Part shown: positions 1 through 8,103 of the stretch, in pieces
Layout: each line of letters begins with the position of its first letter
Numbering within the stretch: position 1 is the stretch's first letter
Origin: JAHEDT01 sp963825615
Lineage (GTDB): Bacteria > Desulfobacterota > Desulfuromonadia > Desulfuromonadales > BM103
NCBI GenBank assembly: GCA_963825615.1
Contig: CAWGTV010000003.1
Location: forward strand, 549,700-613,699
DNA: 64,000 nt
Reading direction: 5' to 3'
Translations under genes and position numbers: made by a program
Notes under the pieces: model-generated
What the model saw: only the letters and a program-made list of their open reading frames with translations
Databases searched by the model: none
What the model was told of the DNA's origin: nothing

Positions 1-873
1 GTAATTTTTCAAGTTTCAGCACTCCTGCCTCGGTGAGGGTTGCCGATTTGGATTTTTCATCTACGGTGTAATCGCCGGTATAGGTCCGACAGTCCGACCG
101 ACACTGCCGTCGCGGTCTTCGATCATCTCGCCCTTCTGCAAACGGGGGATTACTTTTTCCGCGGCGTAGTAAAGCTCGCTGGTTACGTTGCTGGGACCGG
201 AAATAATCAGAGGGGTCCTGGCCTCGTCAATCAGAATGGAGTCAACTTCGTCGACAATGGCAAAGAAGTGCTCGCGCTGAACATAATCAGCCAGCGCAAA
301 CTTCATGTTGTCACGCAGGTAGTCGAAACCGAACTCGTTGTTGGTCCCGTAAGTGATGTCGGCCCGGTATGCAGCCTTCCGCTCCGCATCGGTACGACCG
401 TGCACGATGCATTCGACTTCAAGCCCGAGAAAATTATAAACCTTTCCCATCCATTCGGCGTCACGCTTGGCCAGGTAATCGTTGACCGTAATAACATGCA
501 CTCCTTTGCCCGCCAGAGCATTGAGGTACACGGGCAGTGTTGCCATGAGGGTCTTGCCTTCACCGGTCTTCATTTCGGCAATCTTGCCGGCATGCAGAAC
601 CATACCGCCGATCAACTGAACATCGAAGTGCCGCATCCCCAGGACACGCACGGCGGCTTCACGAACCACGGCAAATGCCTCAACCATCAGATCATCGAGG
701 GTTGCCCCCTGCTGCAGGCGTTCCCGGAATTCAACCGTTTTTGCAGTCAACGCGGCATCTGACAACCCCTTGACTTGAGGTTCGAGGGCATTGATCTGTT
801 CAACCGACTGCTGCAGTCGTTTCAGTTCACGATCGTTTTTACTGCCAACGATCTTTTTCACGATGGTTCCAAT
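1..873 (-). CDS. secA: Preprotein translocase ATPase SecA, N-terminal part (frame break near 90, 3' end outside window)
   Basis: SecA is the ATPase motor that pushes unfolded proteins through SecYEG at the inner membrane. The visible part is the N-terminal motor domain. It has Walker A TGEGKT near residue 110, the VNDYLA segment near 135, the TYGTNNEFGFDYLRDN segment near 180-195 and Walker B DEVDSILIDEART near 213-225, all typical of SecA. I start at the MIGTIVKK methionine (873), which has a GGAG seven bases upstream; the ORF itself extends to 888. Near position 90 the reading frame breaks, and the next frame continues with YTGDYTVDEKSK-type SecA sequence to the window edge, so one base is missing there. 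The remaining two thirds of the protein lie outside the window. Identity is secure. Confidence 0.95.
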
Positions 874-1049
874 CATCTGTAGCTCCATACCGGCAATCTA
901 GCCGGTGAACATTATTTTAATCATCCGACCATCGGTTCAGTCAGAATTGCGGATTTTAGCACAGCAGTGAGAACTCTCACAAGGTTAAAGGGTCGCGGCA
1001 GAAACGTCTAAAAAGGAGTCTGTTCCTTCTTTTCACAGATAAAACAAAC

Positions 1050-1089
1050 AAGCGTCAAGTCCCCGGAGGTTTCCGGGGCCTTGACGCTT
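1050..1089 (-). terminator. Rho-independent terminator
   Basis: AGCGTCAAG (1051-1059) pairs with CTTGACGCT (1080-1088), and inside it CCCCGG pairs with CCGGGG. On the minus strand the stem is followed by a T-rich stretch. It lies just downstream of the secreted-protein gene that ends at 1131 and separates it from secA. Confidence 0.7.
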
Positions 1090-1130
1090 ACATTTTCTAC
1101 TCCGGCAGTGACGCCGGAAGCTATTTGTAA

Positions 1131-1616
1131 CTAATTCCAGCGCCCCTTCTGGTAGCTGAAGATATGCCTGTTGGGAATGACTTCCACTACAGCGAAGGAG
1201 CTATGTTTGAATTGGTCCGGTGATTTGGCTACAGATTCAAAAACCTGCTCCGTGTAGGAAAGGATCCCCACAAAAGGAATCGACTTGGATTGCGACCGAC
1301 GCACGATGACACCCAGCGATGTGTCGTCAATCTGATGGTAACGGGCACGATATGTGCCGTCTGGCTGCTTGGTGATTTCCATGCGCGAGCGGGAGAACAT
1401 GTGATTACGGTTCAGCTGCTCAACCTTGGTCTTGGCGAAGCCTTGAAAATCAGCATTTTTACTGGCCAGGTCTTTATCTTTGAAGACATTTTCCTGAACA
1501 GCGGGCGGGTTGACCTTTGCATAGCTGACCTGATCCAACACGTCACCAGCCATAACCGGCATCGTCAGGGAAAAGAACAGGGCCGCAAACAATGTACTTC
1601 TTAAAACGATATTCAT
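1131..1616 (-). CDS. Secreted protein of unknown function
   Basis: About 161 residues. I start at the internal ATG at 1616 (MNIVLRSTLF) because an AGGAGGTG Shine-Dalgarno sits five bases before it; the longer ORF reaches 1637. The first 24 residues form a Sec signal peptide ending near VMAGD, so the mature protein should be periplasmic or exported. The rest is soluble and mixed alpha/beta, with two conserved-looking tracts, PDGTYRARYHQID and PFVGILSYTEQVFES, which suggest a small beta-rich domain. I do not recognise the family. It stands alone between terminators at 1051 and 1861. Confidence 0.75.
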   Translation of the reverse strand: MNIVLRSTLFAALFFSLTMPVMAGDVLDQVSYAKVNPPAVQENVFKDKDLASKNADFQGFAKTKVEQLNRNHMFSRSRMEITKQPDGTYRARYHQIDDTSLGVIVRRSQSKSIPFVGILSYTEQVFESVAKSPDQFKHSSFAVVEVIPNRHIFSYQKGRWN

Positions 1617-1851
1617 GGGGCACCTCCTGCAGAACAATATGATTGATCAATTATATGAGCAATGATCATACCAGTCTGCAGCCAGATGAGATTAACCGCT
1701 TGATATCACAGCAAAGAAGGCCCTTAACAAGTCAACTTTCAGAGCCGAGGCAGCCACTGTCAAGGCCGTCAAAAGACAATTTATGTCATCTGCAACCGTT
1801 AAATCAAACGATTTTTGCAAGAGTATACCGTGTCCTAAGGTCATTACAGTA

Positions 1852-1888
1852 TAAAAAAACCCGGCCAGGTGTTAGCACCTGGCCGGGG
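1852..1888 (-). terminator. Strong rho-independent terminator
   Basis: CCGGCCAGGTG (1861-1871) and CACCTGGCCGG (1876-1886) form an 11-bp stem with a TTAG loop (as written on the plus strand). On the minus strand it is followed by seven T residues. It terminates the VWA-OmpA gene that ends at 1923. Confidence 0.9.
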
Positions 1889-1922
1889 ACAAGAGACCTT
1901 TTTACATGTTCAGACTGACAAA

Positions 1923-2990
1923 TTACTTGGATTGAAGCTCGACACGGCGGTTGAGCTTGCGACCTTCCTTGGTGGTGTTGTCATACTTCGGCTGGGTCTC
2001 GCCGTAGCCTACGGCCTCCAGTCGAGCGGCCGCGACACCGTTGCTGACCAACCAGTTTTTCACCGAAGCCGCACGCCGTTCGGAGAGACCCTGATTGTAA
2101 ACTTCGGGACCGGTTGCGTCGGTATGCCCGGACACCACGAAGTTAACGGCAGCATCTTCTTGCAGAATCATCTTGGCCTGCTCAAGAACGGGAATCATCT
2201 CATCAGTGATCGCCGACTTGTCAAAGCCGAACAGCAGGTTGAAAGTGATGATCTCCTTCTTCGCGACCGGAACCGGAACAGGAACAGGGACAGGAACAGG
2301 CGCGGCAACCGGTTTCGGTGCGGGTTGGACTTCATCGTAAAGGACATCCTTGGCGAATTTGGCCATCCCGGCGTCGGTTTCAATCGTTTTGGCGTCGGCG
2401 ACTACACTGCACCCATTGAGTGCGCGAATCCCGTCTACGATCTGCTGCCCTTTGGGCGTGTCAGCATAGCTGACGACATGGATGCAGAGGTTAGAACCAT
2501 ATTTGCCATAAAGGGCTTGTGCCGAAGCAACAGCGTCGGCGCCTTCATTCGACGCGCCGTCAGTAAAGAGGATCAGCGCCGTTTTACCCGAAAGCGTGCC
2601 AATAACTGGATCCACACTCACCAGACCATCACCCAGGTTCGTCATATGGTTGAAAGGGGGGACAATCCCGGCGGCAGCTGAACCTACAGCACCTTTCGAG
2701 TAGGCCGCCGGAGCACTGACTGTTTTAAAGGGAGCGACAGTGGCAACCCCGCTGGTGTAACCAAGGTTGGGTACCACCTGGTCAAGAGCGGCGACGGACG
2801 TAACCGCACGGTCGAGCTTCTGGTGACCTGCCATCACTTTGGCCTGAGCCATCGAACCTGACTGATCAAGCACGACAACGAAGTTATCGACCTTTTTAAC
2901 CATCTCCGCTGAAGCTGCGAGAGGAAGGGCCAAGCCCAATGCAAGAACAAGTGACATGACGACTAACAACGGCCTGCAAACCTTTTTCAT
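1923..2990 (-). CDS. VWA domain-OmpA peptidoglycan-binding fusion lipoprotein-like/periplasmic protein
   Basis: A 355-residue exported protein. Residues 1-28 are a signal peptide (LPLAASAEM). Residues 36-215 form a von Willebrand A domain with the MIDAS motif DQSGS at 42-46 and the later TDGAS acidic/serine motif. A proline-valine ladder (PVPVPVPVPV, about residues 229-240) links it to a C-terminal OmpA domain (about 245-355) with FGFDKSAIT, GHTDATG, SERRA and NRRVEL, which binds peptidoglycan. By inference it anchors a metal-dependent adhesion or sensing module to the cell wall. The start has an AAAGGAG site. The gene is single, between its own terminator at 1861 and the M23 terminator at 3210. 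Domain calls are firm; the biological role is unknown. Confidence 0.88.
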   Translation of the reverse strand: MKKVCRPLLVVMSLVLALGLALPLAASAEMVKKVDNFVVVLDQSGSMAQAKVMAGHQKLDRAVTSVAALDQVVPNLGYTSGVATVAPFKTVSAPAAYSKGAVGSAAAGIVPPFNHMTNLGDGLVSVDPVIGTLSGKTALILFTDGASNEGADAVASAQALYGKYGSNLCIHVVSYADTPKGQQIVDGIRALNGCSVVADAKTIETDAGMAKFAKDVLYDEVQPAPKPVAAPVPVPVPVPVPVAKKEIITFNLLFGFDKSAITDEMIPVLEQAKMILQEDAAVNFVVSGHTDATGPEVYNQGLSERRAASVKNWLVSNGVAAARLEAVGYGETQPKYDNTTKEGRKLNRRVELQSK

Positions 2991-3199
2991 TATTTTTCTC
3001 CTTTATATTTTTTGTCATCGTTACTATTAAGATCCAGAACGGATCATTAATTAAAGTTTCACAAAAGAAAGATTAACGAATATTTTCTATTAGTCAACTA
3101 GCTAAACATACTTAAATTTACAGAATTCAAATATTTTTCCCATCGACGAATGACAAGTTTCTTATCATGGTTTCATGGGTTGTCAAGAGGCCCGAGCAG

Positions 3200-3230
3200 A
3201 AACAAAAAAAACCCGGTTAAAACCGGGTTC
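3200..3230 (-). terminator. Rho-independent terminator
   Basis: AACCCGGTT (3210-3218) pairs with AACCGGGTT (3221-3229) across a very small loop, followed on the minus strand by a run of T. It ends the M23 peptidase transcript. Confidence 0.85.
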
Positions 3231-3254
3231 AGATGCAAGGGATATAATCGGAGG

Positions 3255-4127
3255 TTAAAGATATTTACGAGGGTTGACGGGCACACCGTTGAGACGGATC
3301 TCATAGTGCACATGTGAACCCGTCGAACGGCCGGTATTACCGACCGCGGCGATCAGGTCACCACGTCTGACCCGCTGGCCGACCTTGACGTTATATTTGG
3401 AGTTATGCCCGTAAACAGTGCGGTAACCATAACCATGATCGATCGTGACCACCTTGCCATAGCCGGGTTCCGTTCTGACGCTGCTGACGATGCCGTCAGC
3501 AGTGGCGTACACGGGAGTGCCGGTGCGTGCAGCGACATCAAGACCTTCGTGCATTTTGCGCTTGCCGGTAAAGGGATCCCTGCGCAGACCGAAACTTGAC
3601 GTCAACCAGCCTTTAACAGGCCAGCCCGAAGGCTTGGCAGCAAGTAAAGAGCGCTGGTCGTTAAGAATCCCCTGAATCTCCTCCTGGCTTTCACGGCGCA
3701 GGTCGATCTGTCGACGGACTTCATCAATGCGCTGCTGGATATCGTTGAACTCACTGCCCAGAGGATCCCCCTTGGACGGCCCACCGATTCCCGCCATGCT
3801 GTCGCTCTTCGGCGCTGACAGCTTTGCCATGACACGCACCTTGGCATCATTCTGCGCCACAACCACCAATTCCTGACGCAAATCTTCGAGTTTCACCGCC
3901 AGACGGTGCAACTCCTCGCGCTGTGACAGGTTTTCAACCTGCAGGCGCTGCAGTTCGTTGCGATCAAGATTGGTCAATACGTAATCGATGATCAAGCCGG
4001 TCAGGCCCAGGGCCAAAAACACAGAGACGGCAAGAGTCCACTTGAGAACCGCGCTGCGCAAGGCAAACCGCCGCACCTGATGCGAACCCTCCGGTATGAT
4101 CAGTATTGTAAAACGCTTTGCCGGCAA
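3255..4127 (-). CDS. M23 (LytM) family peptidoglycan endopeptidase, membrane anchored
   Basis: A 290-residue cell wall hydrolase or hydrolase activator. A single transmembrane helix lies at about residues 28-50 after a short cytoplasmic tail. A coiled coil follows at about 55-165 (EELHRLAVKLEDLRQEL and QQRIDEVRRQID), then the LytM domain at 170-290. The zinc motifs are present: HEGLD at 193-197 and HVH at 272-274, so it is probably catalytically active. The start codon is TTG at 4127, chosen because GGGAGG sits seven bases upstream. Its placement between secA and the recN region matches Geobacter-type gene order. The substrate is inferred to be peptide cross-links of peptidoglycan. Confidence 0.92.
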   Translation of the reverse strand: MPAKRFTILIIPEGSHQVRRFALRSAVLKWTLAVSVFLALGLTGLIIDYVLTNLDRNELQRLQVENLSQREELHRLAVKLEDLRQELVVVAQNDAKVRVMAKLSAPKSDSMAGIGGPSKGDPLGSEFNDIQQRIDEVRRQIDLRRESQEEIQGILNDQRSLLAAKPSGWPVKGWLTSSFGLRRDPFTGKRKMHEGLDVAARTGTPVYATADGIVSSVRTEPGYGKVVTIDHGYGYRTVYGHNSKYNVKVGQRVRRGDLIAAVGNTGRSTGSHVHYEIRLNGVPVNPRKYL

Positions 4128-4262
4128 AGTTGAAACCTCCCAAGAAACCCTAAACCTGCTGGATTTCGTCGCTCATTAATAAAGTATTGGCAGGCACACT
4201 GTCAAGTCTAAATGCTCAGATCGACAGCGGTTCCAGCCATGCCACCAACGGGCCATGCACCC

Positions 4263-4712
4263 TCAGAGAGTCATACTGAGCGCTATTTCATCGCATTCCG
4301 GGAACTTCGCACACTTGATGCAATCCCCCCAGATCTTTTGGGGCAGCTCTGACTTCTCGATCACAGCAAACCCAAGTTTTTCGAAAAACGTCTGTTGATA
4401 TGTCAAAGCAAAAATCCTGCCAATTCCAAGCTGGCGCGCTTCGGATATGCAGGCTTCCACCAGAAGCTTGCCGATGCCGCGCGCGCCAAAATCTTCGTGA
4501 ACCACCAGTGAGCGCACTTCGGCGAGGTCTTCCCAGCAGATATTCAGAGCGGCTGCCCCGACAACCCGGTCCCCTTCGACAAATACATAGAAATCACGGA
4601 TCGCTTCAAAAATCTCCATGAGCGACCGCGGCAACACCAGTCCGTCCTTGGCATACGCCAACAGCAGTTTGTGGATTTGACGAGCGTCTTTAAGAATAGC
4701 CTTGCGAATCAT
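4263..4712 (-). CDS. argA: GNAT acetyltransferase, short N-acetylglutamate synthase type
   Basis: About 149 residues forming a single GNAT domain. The acetyl-CoA loop is seen as VHEDFGARGIGKLLVEACISEA (within residues 75-100), followed by the FFEKLGF motif typical of GNAT folds. The C-terminal WGDCIKCAKFPECDEIA signature is characteristic of the short, stand-alone ArgA proteins annotated in Geobacter and relatives, which make N-acetylglutamate for arginine synthesis. I choose ATG 4712 (MIRKAI) with GGGAG upstream rather than the TTG at 4730. It follows recN after 26 bases on the same strand and is probably co-transcribed with it. The GNAT fold is certain; the glutamate substrate is inferred from the C-terminal signature. 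Confidence 0.82.
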   Translation of the reverse strand: MIRKAILKDARQIHKLLLAYAKDGLVLPRSLMEIFEAIRDFYVFVEGDRVVGAAALNICWEDLAEVRSLVVHEDFGARGIGKLLVEACISEARQLGIGRIFALTYQQTFFEKLGFAVIEKSELPQKIWGDCIKCAKFPECDEIALSMTL

Positions 4713-4738
4713 AAATGCTCCCGGAAGCAACCGCCTTT

Positions 4739-6406
4739 TCAGACAGCTGCCGAAGTGGAAATAAGTTCTTTCGCATGCAGCAGGGACTGCTCGGTCACCT
4801 GCGCCCCGCCAAGCATGCGTGCCATCTCCTGCACTCTCTCTTCACCAGACAGGTGTTCCATTGCCGCCAGAGTACGCCCTGCCGTCTCCTGCTTTATAAC
4901 GCGGTAGTGATGGTCGGCAAAGGCCGCGACCTGGGGCAGATGAGTGACACAAAGAATCTGCGCTGAGCGACTGACCGCTCGCAACTTCCGACCGACGGCC
5001 GTCGCCGCGGCACCACCAATTCCGGCATCCACTTCATCAAAGATGACTGTCGGCACGCTATCGGCCTCTGGAGCAAGACGCTTGAGCGCCAGCATCAAAC
5101 GGGAGAGTTCCCCCCCCGAGGCAACCCTTGCTAAAGGCATGAGTGGCTCTCCCGGGTTCAAACTGATCATAAATTCAACTTTTTCCAAACCATCATGGCC
5201 AGGATGGGGCAAGGGAGCAAAATCAACTTCGAATGCAGCTCCGGACATAGCCAGATCACCCAGTTCGGCGACAAGAGTTGTCACCATCTGCTTTGCCGCC
5301 CGCCGGCGGCATGCAGAAAGGTCTTCACCCAACTGGCGACAGGACTCGGCAAGGGCCTGCAGATCATTGGTAAGAGTGTCACGGGTTTCGCCAGCATTCT
5401 CCAACTCGGCGACCTCGGCAGCCAAGCCGTCATGCAGGGCCAGGATTTCGCTGACACTCGGTGCATATTTGCGCTTGAGCCGGATCAAAACCGAGAGGCG
5501 CTCTTCTATGGCTTCGAGCCGATCTGGTTCAAATGTGATGCGGCCGAGGTAGGAACGCAGTTGCGCCGAGACATCTTCAAGTTCATAGAGACTGCGCTGC
5601 AACGCCTCGGCAAGCCTTCCTAGCTCCGGGTCAATCGCTGCAACCGACTGCAGGTCAGCCGTCAGACGGCCGAGAATTTCACATACGGCACCATCAGCCT
5701 CATAGAGATCCTCGTAGCCGCCTTGCGTAATCCCCGCCAGGCGCTCTGCGTTCTGCAGCAGCAACCGTTCGGCCGGAAGGCCTTCTTCCTCGGCAATCGA
5801 GAGCTGTGCAGCTTCGATTTCAGCGACTTGATGGCGCAGAAGATCAAGCCGCTGCTGGCGGTCACGCTCGGCATGATCCAGTCGTTCGAGCTGTCGGGCC
5901 ACGCCCTGCATTCTTTGGTAGGCATCGCGATAAGCGTGGACCGGTTGATCAAGCATCCCGAAACGGTCAAGGATGGCAAGATGAACATGGCGCTGCAGCA
6001 GGGTCTGATGCTCATGCTGACCGCACATGGTCACCAGCTGTTCTGCCAGCGGCTGCAGTTGGGCAAGAGTTGCCAGGCTACCGTTGACATAGGCCCGGCT
6101 GCGGCCGCCGCTTTGCACGACCCGCCGCAGGACCAGTTCTTCATCGGCGGGGAAACCTGCCTCGGCGAGTGACTGGCGGATATCGTCACGCCCGGTCAGT
6201 TCGAACAGAGCTTCGACCGTCGCTTCGCCAGCACCAGCCCGGACCAGGTCTGGGCGCGCCCGATCGCCCAGCAATAGGCCAAAGGCATCGAGAATGATCG
6301 ACTTGCCGGCACCGGTCTCTCCGGTCAGGACGTTGAACCCCTCTTCGAACTGAACGTCGAGACGATCGATAATGGCAAAGTTGGTGATGGTCAGGTTGAG
6401 GAGCAT
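4739..6406 (-). CDS. recN: DNA repair protein RecN
   Basis: A 555-residue SMC-like ATPase that acts early in recombinational repair of double-strand breaks. The N-terminal TNFAIIDRLDV segment and Walker A GETGAGKS (residues 29-36) are present. A central coiled-coil arm occupies about 150-370. The ABC signature SGGELSR is near 428 and Walker B TVIFDEVDAGIGG near 450, followed by the D-loop region and CVTHLPQVAAFAD. Full length for the family and intact, despite an eight-C run at the signature motif. It is probably co-transcribed with the downstream GNAT gene. Confidence 0.97.
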   Translation of the reverse strand: MLLNLTITNFAIIDRLDVQFEEGFNVLTGETGAGKSIILDAFGLLLGDRARPDLVRAGAGEATVEALFELTGRDDIRQSLAEAGFPADEELVLRRVVQSGGRSRAYVNGSLATLAQLQPLAEQLVTMCGQHEHQTLLQRHVHLAILDRFGMLDQPVHAYRDAYQRMQGVARQLERLDHAERDRQQRLDLLRHQVAEIEAAQLSIAEEEGLPAERLLLQNAERLAGITQGGYEDLYEADGAVCEILGRLTADLQSVAAIDPELGRLAEALQRSLYELEDVSAQLRSYLGRITFEPDRLEAIEERLSVLIRLKRKYAPSVSEILALHDGLAAEVAELENAGETRDTLTNDLQALAESCRQLGEDLSACRRRAAKQMVTTLVAELGDLAMSGAAFEVDFAPLPHPGHDGLEKVEFMISLNPGEPLMPLARVASGGELSRLMLALKRLAPEADSVPTVIFDEVDAGIGGAAATAVGRKLRAVSRSAQILCVTHLPQVAAFADHHYRVIKQETAGRTLAAMEHLSGEERVQEMARMLGGAQVTEQSLLHAKELISTSAAV

Positions 6407-6481
6407 AGGGATCGTGGCACGTGGCGCGTAGCGCGTGACAAGGTAAAGGCAAACAATATAAAAACAGCTGTTTTCATAACA

Positions 6482-7042
6482 TCAGTGAACTACCCCGCCG
6501 CAAGCGACGGAGCTTCCTGTGTCAACGAACCATGACTCGTAGACCGGTTCCTGCGAACCGTTCCGCCGTCAGAGGATTCTCCACAGGCGTGGATTCGGGC
6601 AGTCCCTGCCCTAGAAAGAATATTCAGTGCTGCGTTGTGATCGCGATCCAGGACATGCCCGCAACCCGGACAGCGGTGCGTCCTCGTTGCCAGGGTCTTG
6701 GAAACCTTCGTTCCACAATCGGAGCATTCGACGCTTGTATGGCGAGGGTCCACTTTCTCGAACCAGCACCCAGCCTCTTCGGCTTTGAGGATTTCCTGCT
6801 GCCGGACGCGGGTCAATCCCTTGCCGGTTTGCTCATAATGGTTGCGTCGATCCACAAGGCAGGAGTTATACAGTATCCGACACACCTCCAGCGTCCGCTC
6901 CAGTTGAACGACCTGCTGTTTCGAGGGATAGATTCTGTACTTGAACGTCTTACGCATTCTGGTTCTCCAGAAACTTGATAGAATGAAACAGATTCAAATT
7001 CTTTCGCCTTTCATCCCCCACCTCTCGGAAGGAGACTTCCCG
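6482..7042. mobile_element. IS200/IS605-type tnpB-only remnant, internally deleted
   Basis: The element surrounds a shortened tnpB gene (6490-6957, minus). At its 3' side the minus strand has a stable hairpin at 6495-6510 (CCGTCGC paired with GCGGCGG) followed by GGGGTAGTTCAC, the typical right end of IS605-family elements. Upstream of tnpB a second hairpin at 7027-7040 (GGAAG-GAGA-CTTCC) may be the left end, although it could instead be the nadK terminator. No tnpA is present. The exact left boundary is uncertain. Confidence 0.6.
6490..6957 (-). CDS. tnpB: TnpB RNA-guided nuclease, internal deletion derivative
   Basis: At 155 residues it is much shorter than the roughly 370-400 of a full TnpB. 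Residues 1-47 are the N-terminal part (FKYRIYPSKQQ, then RILYNSCLVDRRNHYEQ). Near residue 48-55 the sequence jumps directly to the C-terminal part, KAEEAGCWFEKVDPRHTS. The zinc finger (CSDCG and CPGCG) and the last RuvC acidic motif RDHNAALNIL follow, with EAPSLA at the end. The RuvC I and II segments and most of the recognition lobe are missing, yet the frame is open across the joint. It is therefore not expected to cut DNA. The deletion is a direct reading; any residual function is speculative. Confidence 0.8.
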   Translation of the reverse strand: MRKTFKYRIYPSKQQVVQLERTLEVCRILYNSCLVDRRNHYEQTGKGLTRVRQQEILKAEEAGCWFEKVDPRHTSVECSDCGTKVSKTLATRTHRCPGCGHVLDRDHNAALNILSRAGTARIHACGESSDGGTVRRNRSTSHGSLTQEAPSLAAG

Positions 7043-7114
7043 GCGAAACGTTAAACGGTTGCAGGCAATTTGCATAAAGAGGTTGTCCGCGCCACGCGTC
7101 CTGCGCCATTCTGT

Positions 7115-7969
7115 TTACCGTTCGCCCCAGCGCAACTTGGTACGCAGAACCTGGAAATAGTCTTTACTCGGGCTTTTGATCAACAGCGTCGAATGGTTCG
7201 ATTTGCGTAGTTCTACAACATCGCCGCCACGCAGAGGCATCCCTTCCTGGCCATCGGCGGTCAGGACCACATCTTCATCCTGGGATTTGACTTCGATGCG
7301 GATCATGGCCTCATCGGAGACCACGATCGGCCGGTTGGTCAGGGTATGCGAACAGATCGGCGAGAGGACATGGCAATGATTGCCGGGGTATATGATCGGT
7401 CCGCCGGCGGCCAGATTGTAGCCGGTCGAGCCGGTCGGAGTCGAGACGATCAAGCCATCCGCCTTGAAAGTCGTCAGGTAGTCACCATCAATCCAGGCTT
7501 CCATGTCGATGATCCGGGCCAGCGCGCCCTTGTTGATGACCACATCGTTGAGAACGCGATAACGCGCGACCTCTGTGCCGTTGCGCCGGACAATAGCCAA
7601 AAGGCGCATGCGCTCGGAAACCGAGAATTCCCCCTTGACAACCTGCTCCAGCATGGGAAAGAGTTCAGAGCGGGTTATTTCTGTCAGGAAGCCGAGGCTG
7701 CCGAGGTTGACGCCGAGAATAGGGGTGCGCAGGTCGCCGATCAGCCGGGCGACGGAGAGCAGGGTGCCGTCACCGCCGAGCACGACAACCATGTCGACCA
7801 GGGGTGGGATGGCCTGGCTCGGATAACCAGGGACATTGGCCATGGCCTTGGCCAGAGGCTCGTCGACAAAGACCTCGATATTGCGTTCCACCAGCCAGGC
7901 AACGACTTCTTCGGCAAGGCGGACGGCGTCCTTGTGATGACGCTTGGCAAAAATCCCGATACGCTTCAT
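7115..7969 (-). CDS. nadK: NAD kinase
   Basis: Phosphorylates NAD to NADP in the cytoplasm. 284 residues from the ATG at 7969, which has GGAGGAAG upstream; the ORF extends to 8017 without a better start. Motifs: VVVLGGDGTLL (GGDGT phosphate-binding), LGFLTEI, VLNDVVINKG and the strongly conserved TPTGSTGYNLAAGGPI. Length is normal and nothing is missing. It is divergent from rarA across about 130 bases. Confidence 0.96.
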   Translation of the reverse strand: MKRIGIFAKRHHKDAVRLAEEVVAWLVERNIEVFVDEPLAKAMANVPGYPSQAIPPLVDMVVVLGGDGTLLSVARLIGDLRTPILGVNLGSLGFLTEITRSELFPMLEQVVKGEFSVSERMRLLAIVRRNGTEVARYRVLNDVVINKGALARIIDMEAWIDGDYLTTFKADGLIVSTPTGSTGYNLAAGGPIIYPGNHCHVLSPICSHTLTNRPIVVSDEAMIRIEVKSQDEDVVLTADGQEGMPLRGGDVVELRKSNHSTLLIKSPSKDYFQVLRTKLRWGER

Positions 7970-8103
7970 AGAGCCACTTCCTCCAGACCGAGGGACTTTA
8001 TCACAGCATACCCCCAAAGTCCATGCCTATCAATGACTTACGGCACCTGGCGCTTGTTCGGCCAAGCCCACTGTGCTACCATTCATCTTCAACCTCGAAC
8101 CCC

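Noticed and set aside
40..762. Long plus-strand ORF opposite secA
   Set aside because: It is the reverse-strand shadow of secA and has no recognisable motif; secA motifs on the minus strand are unambiguous.
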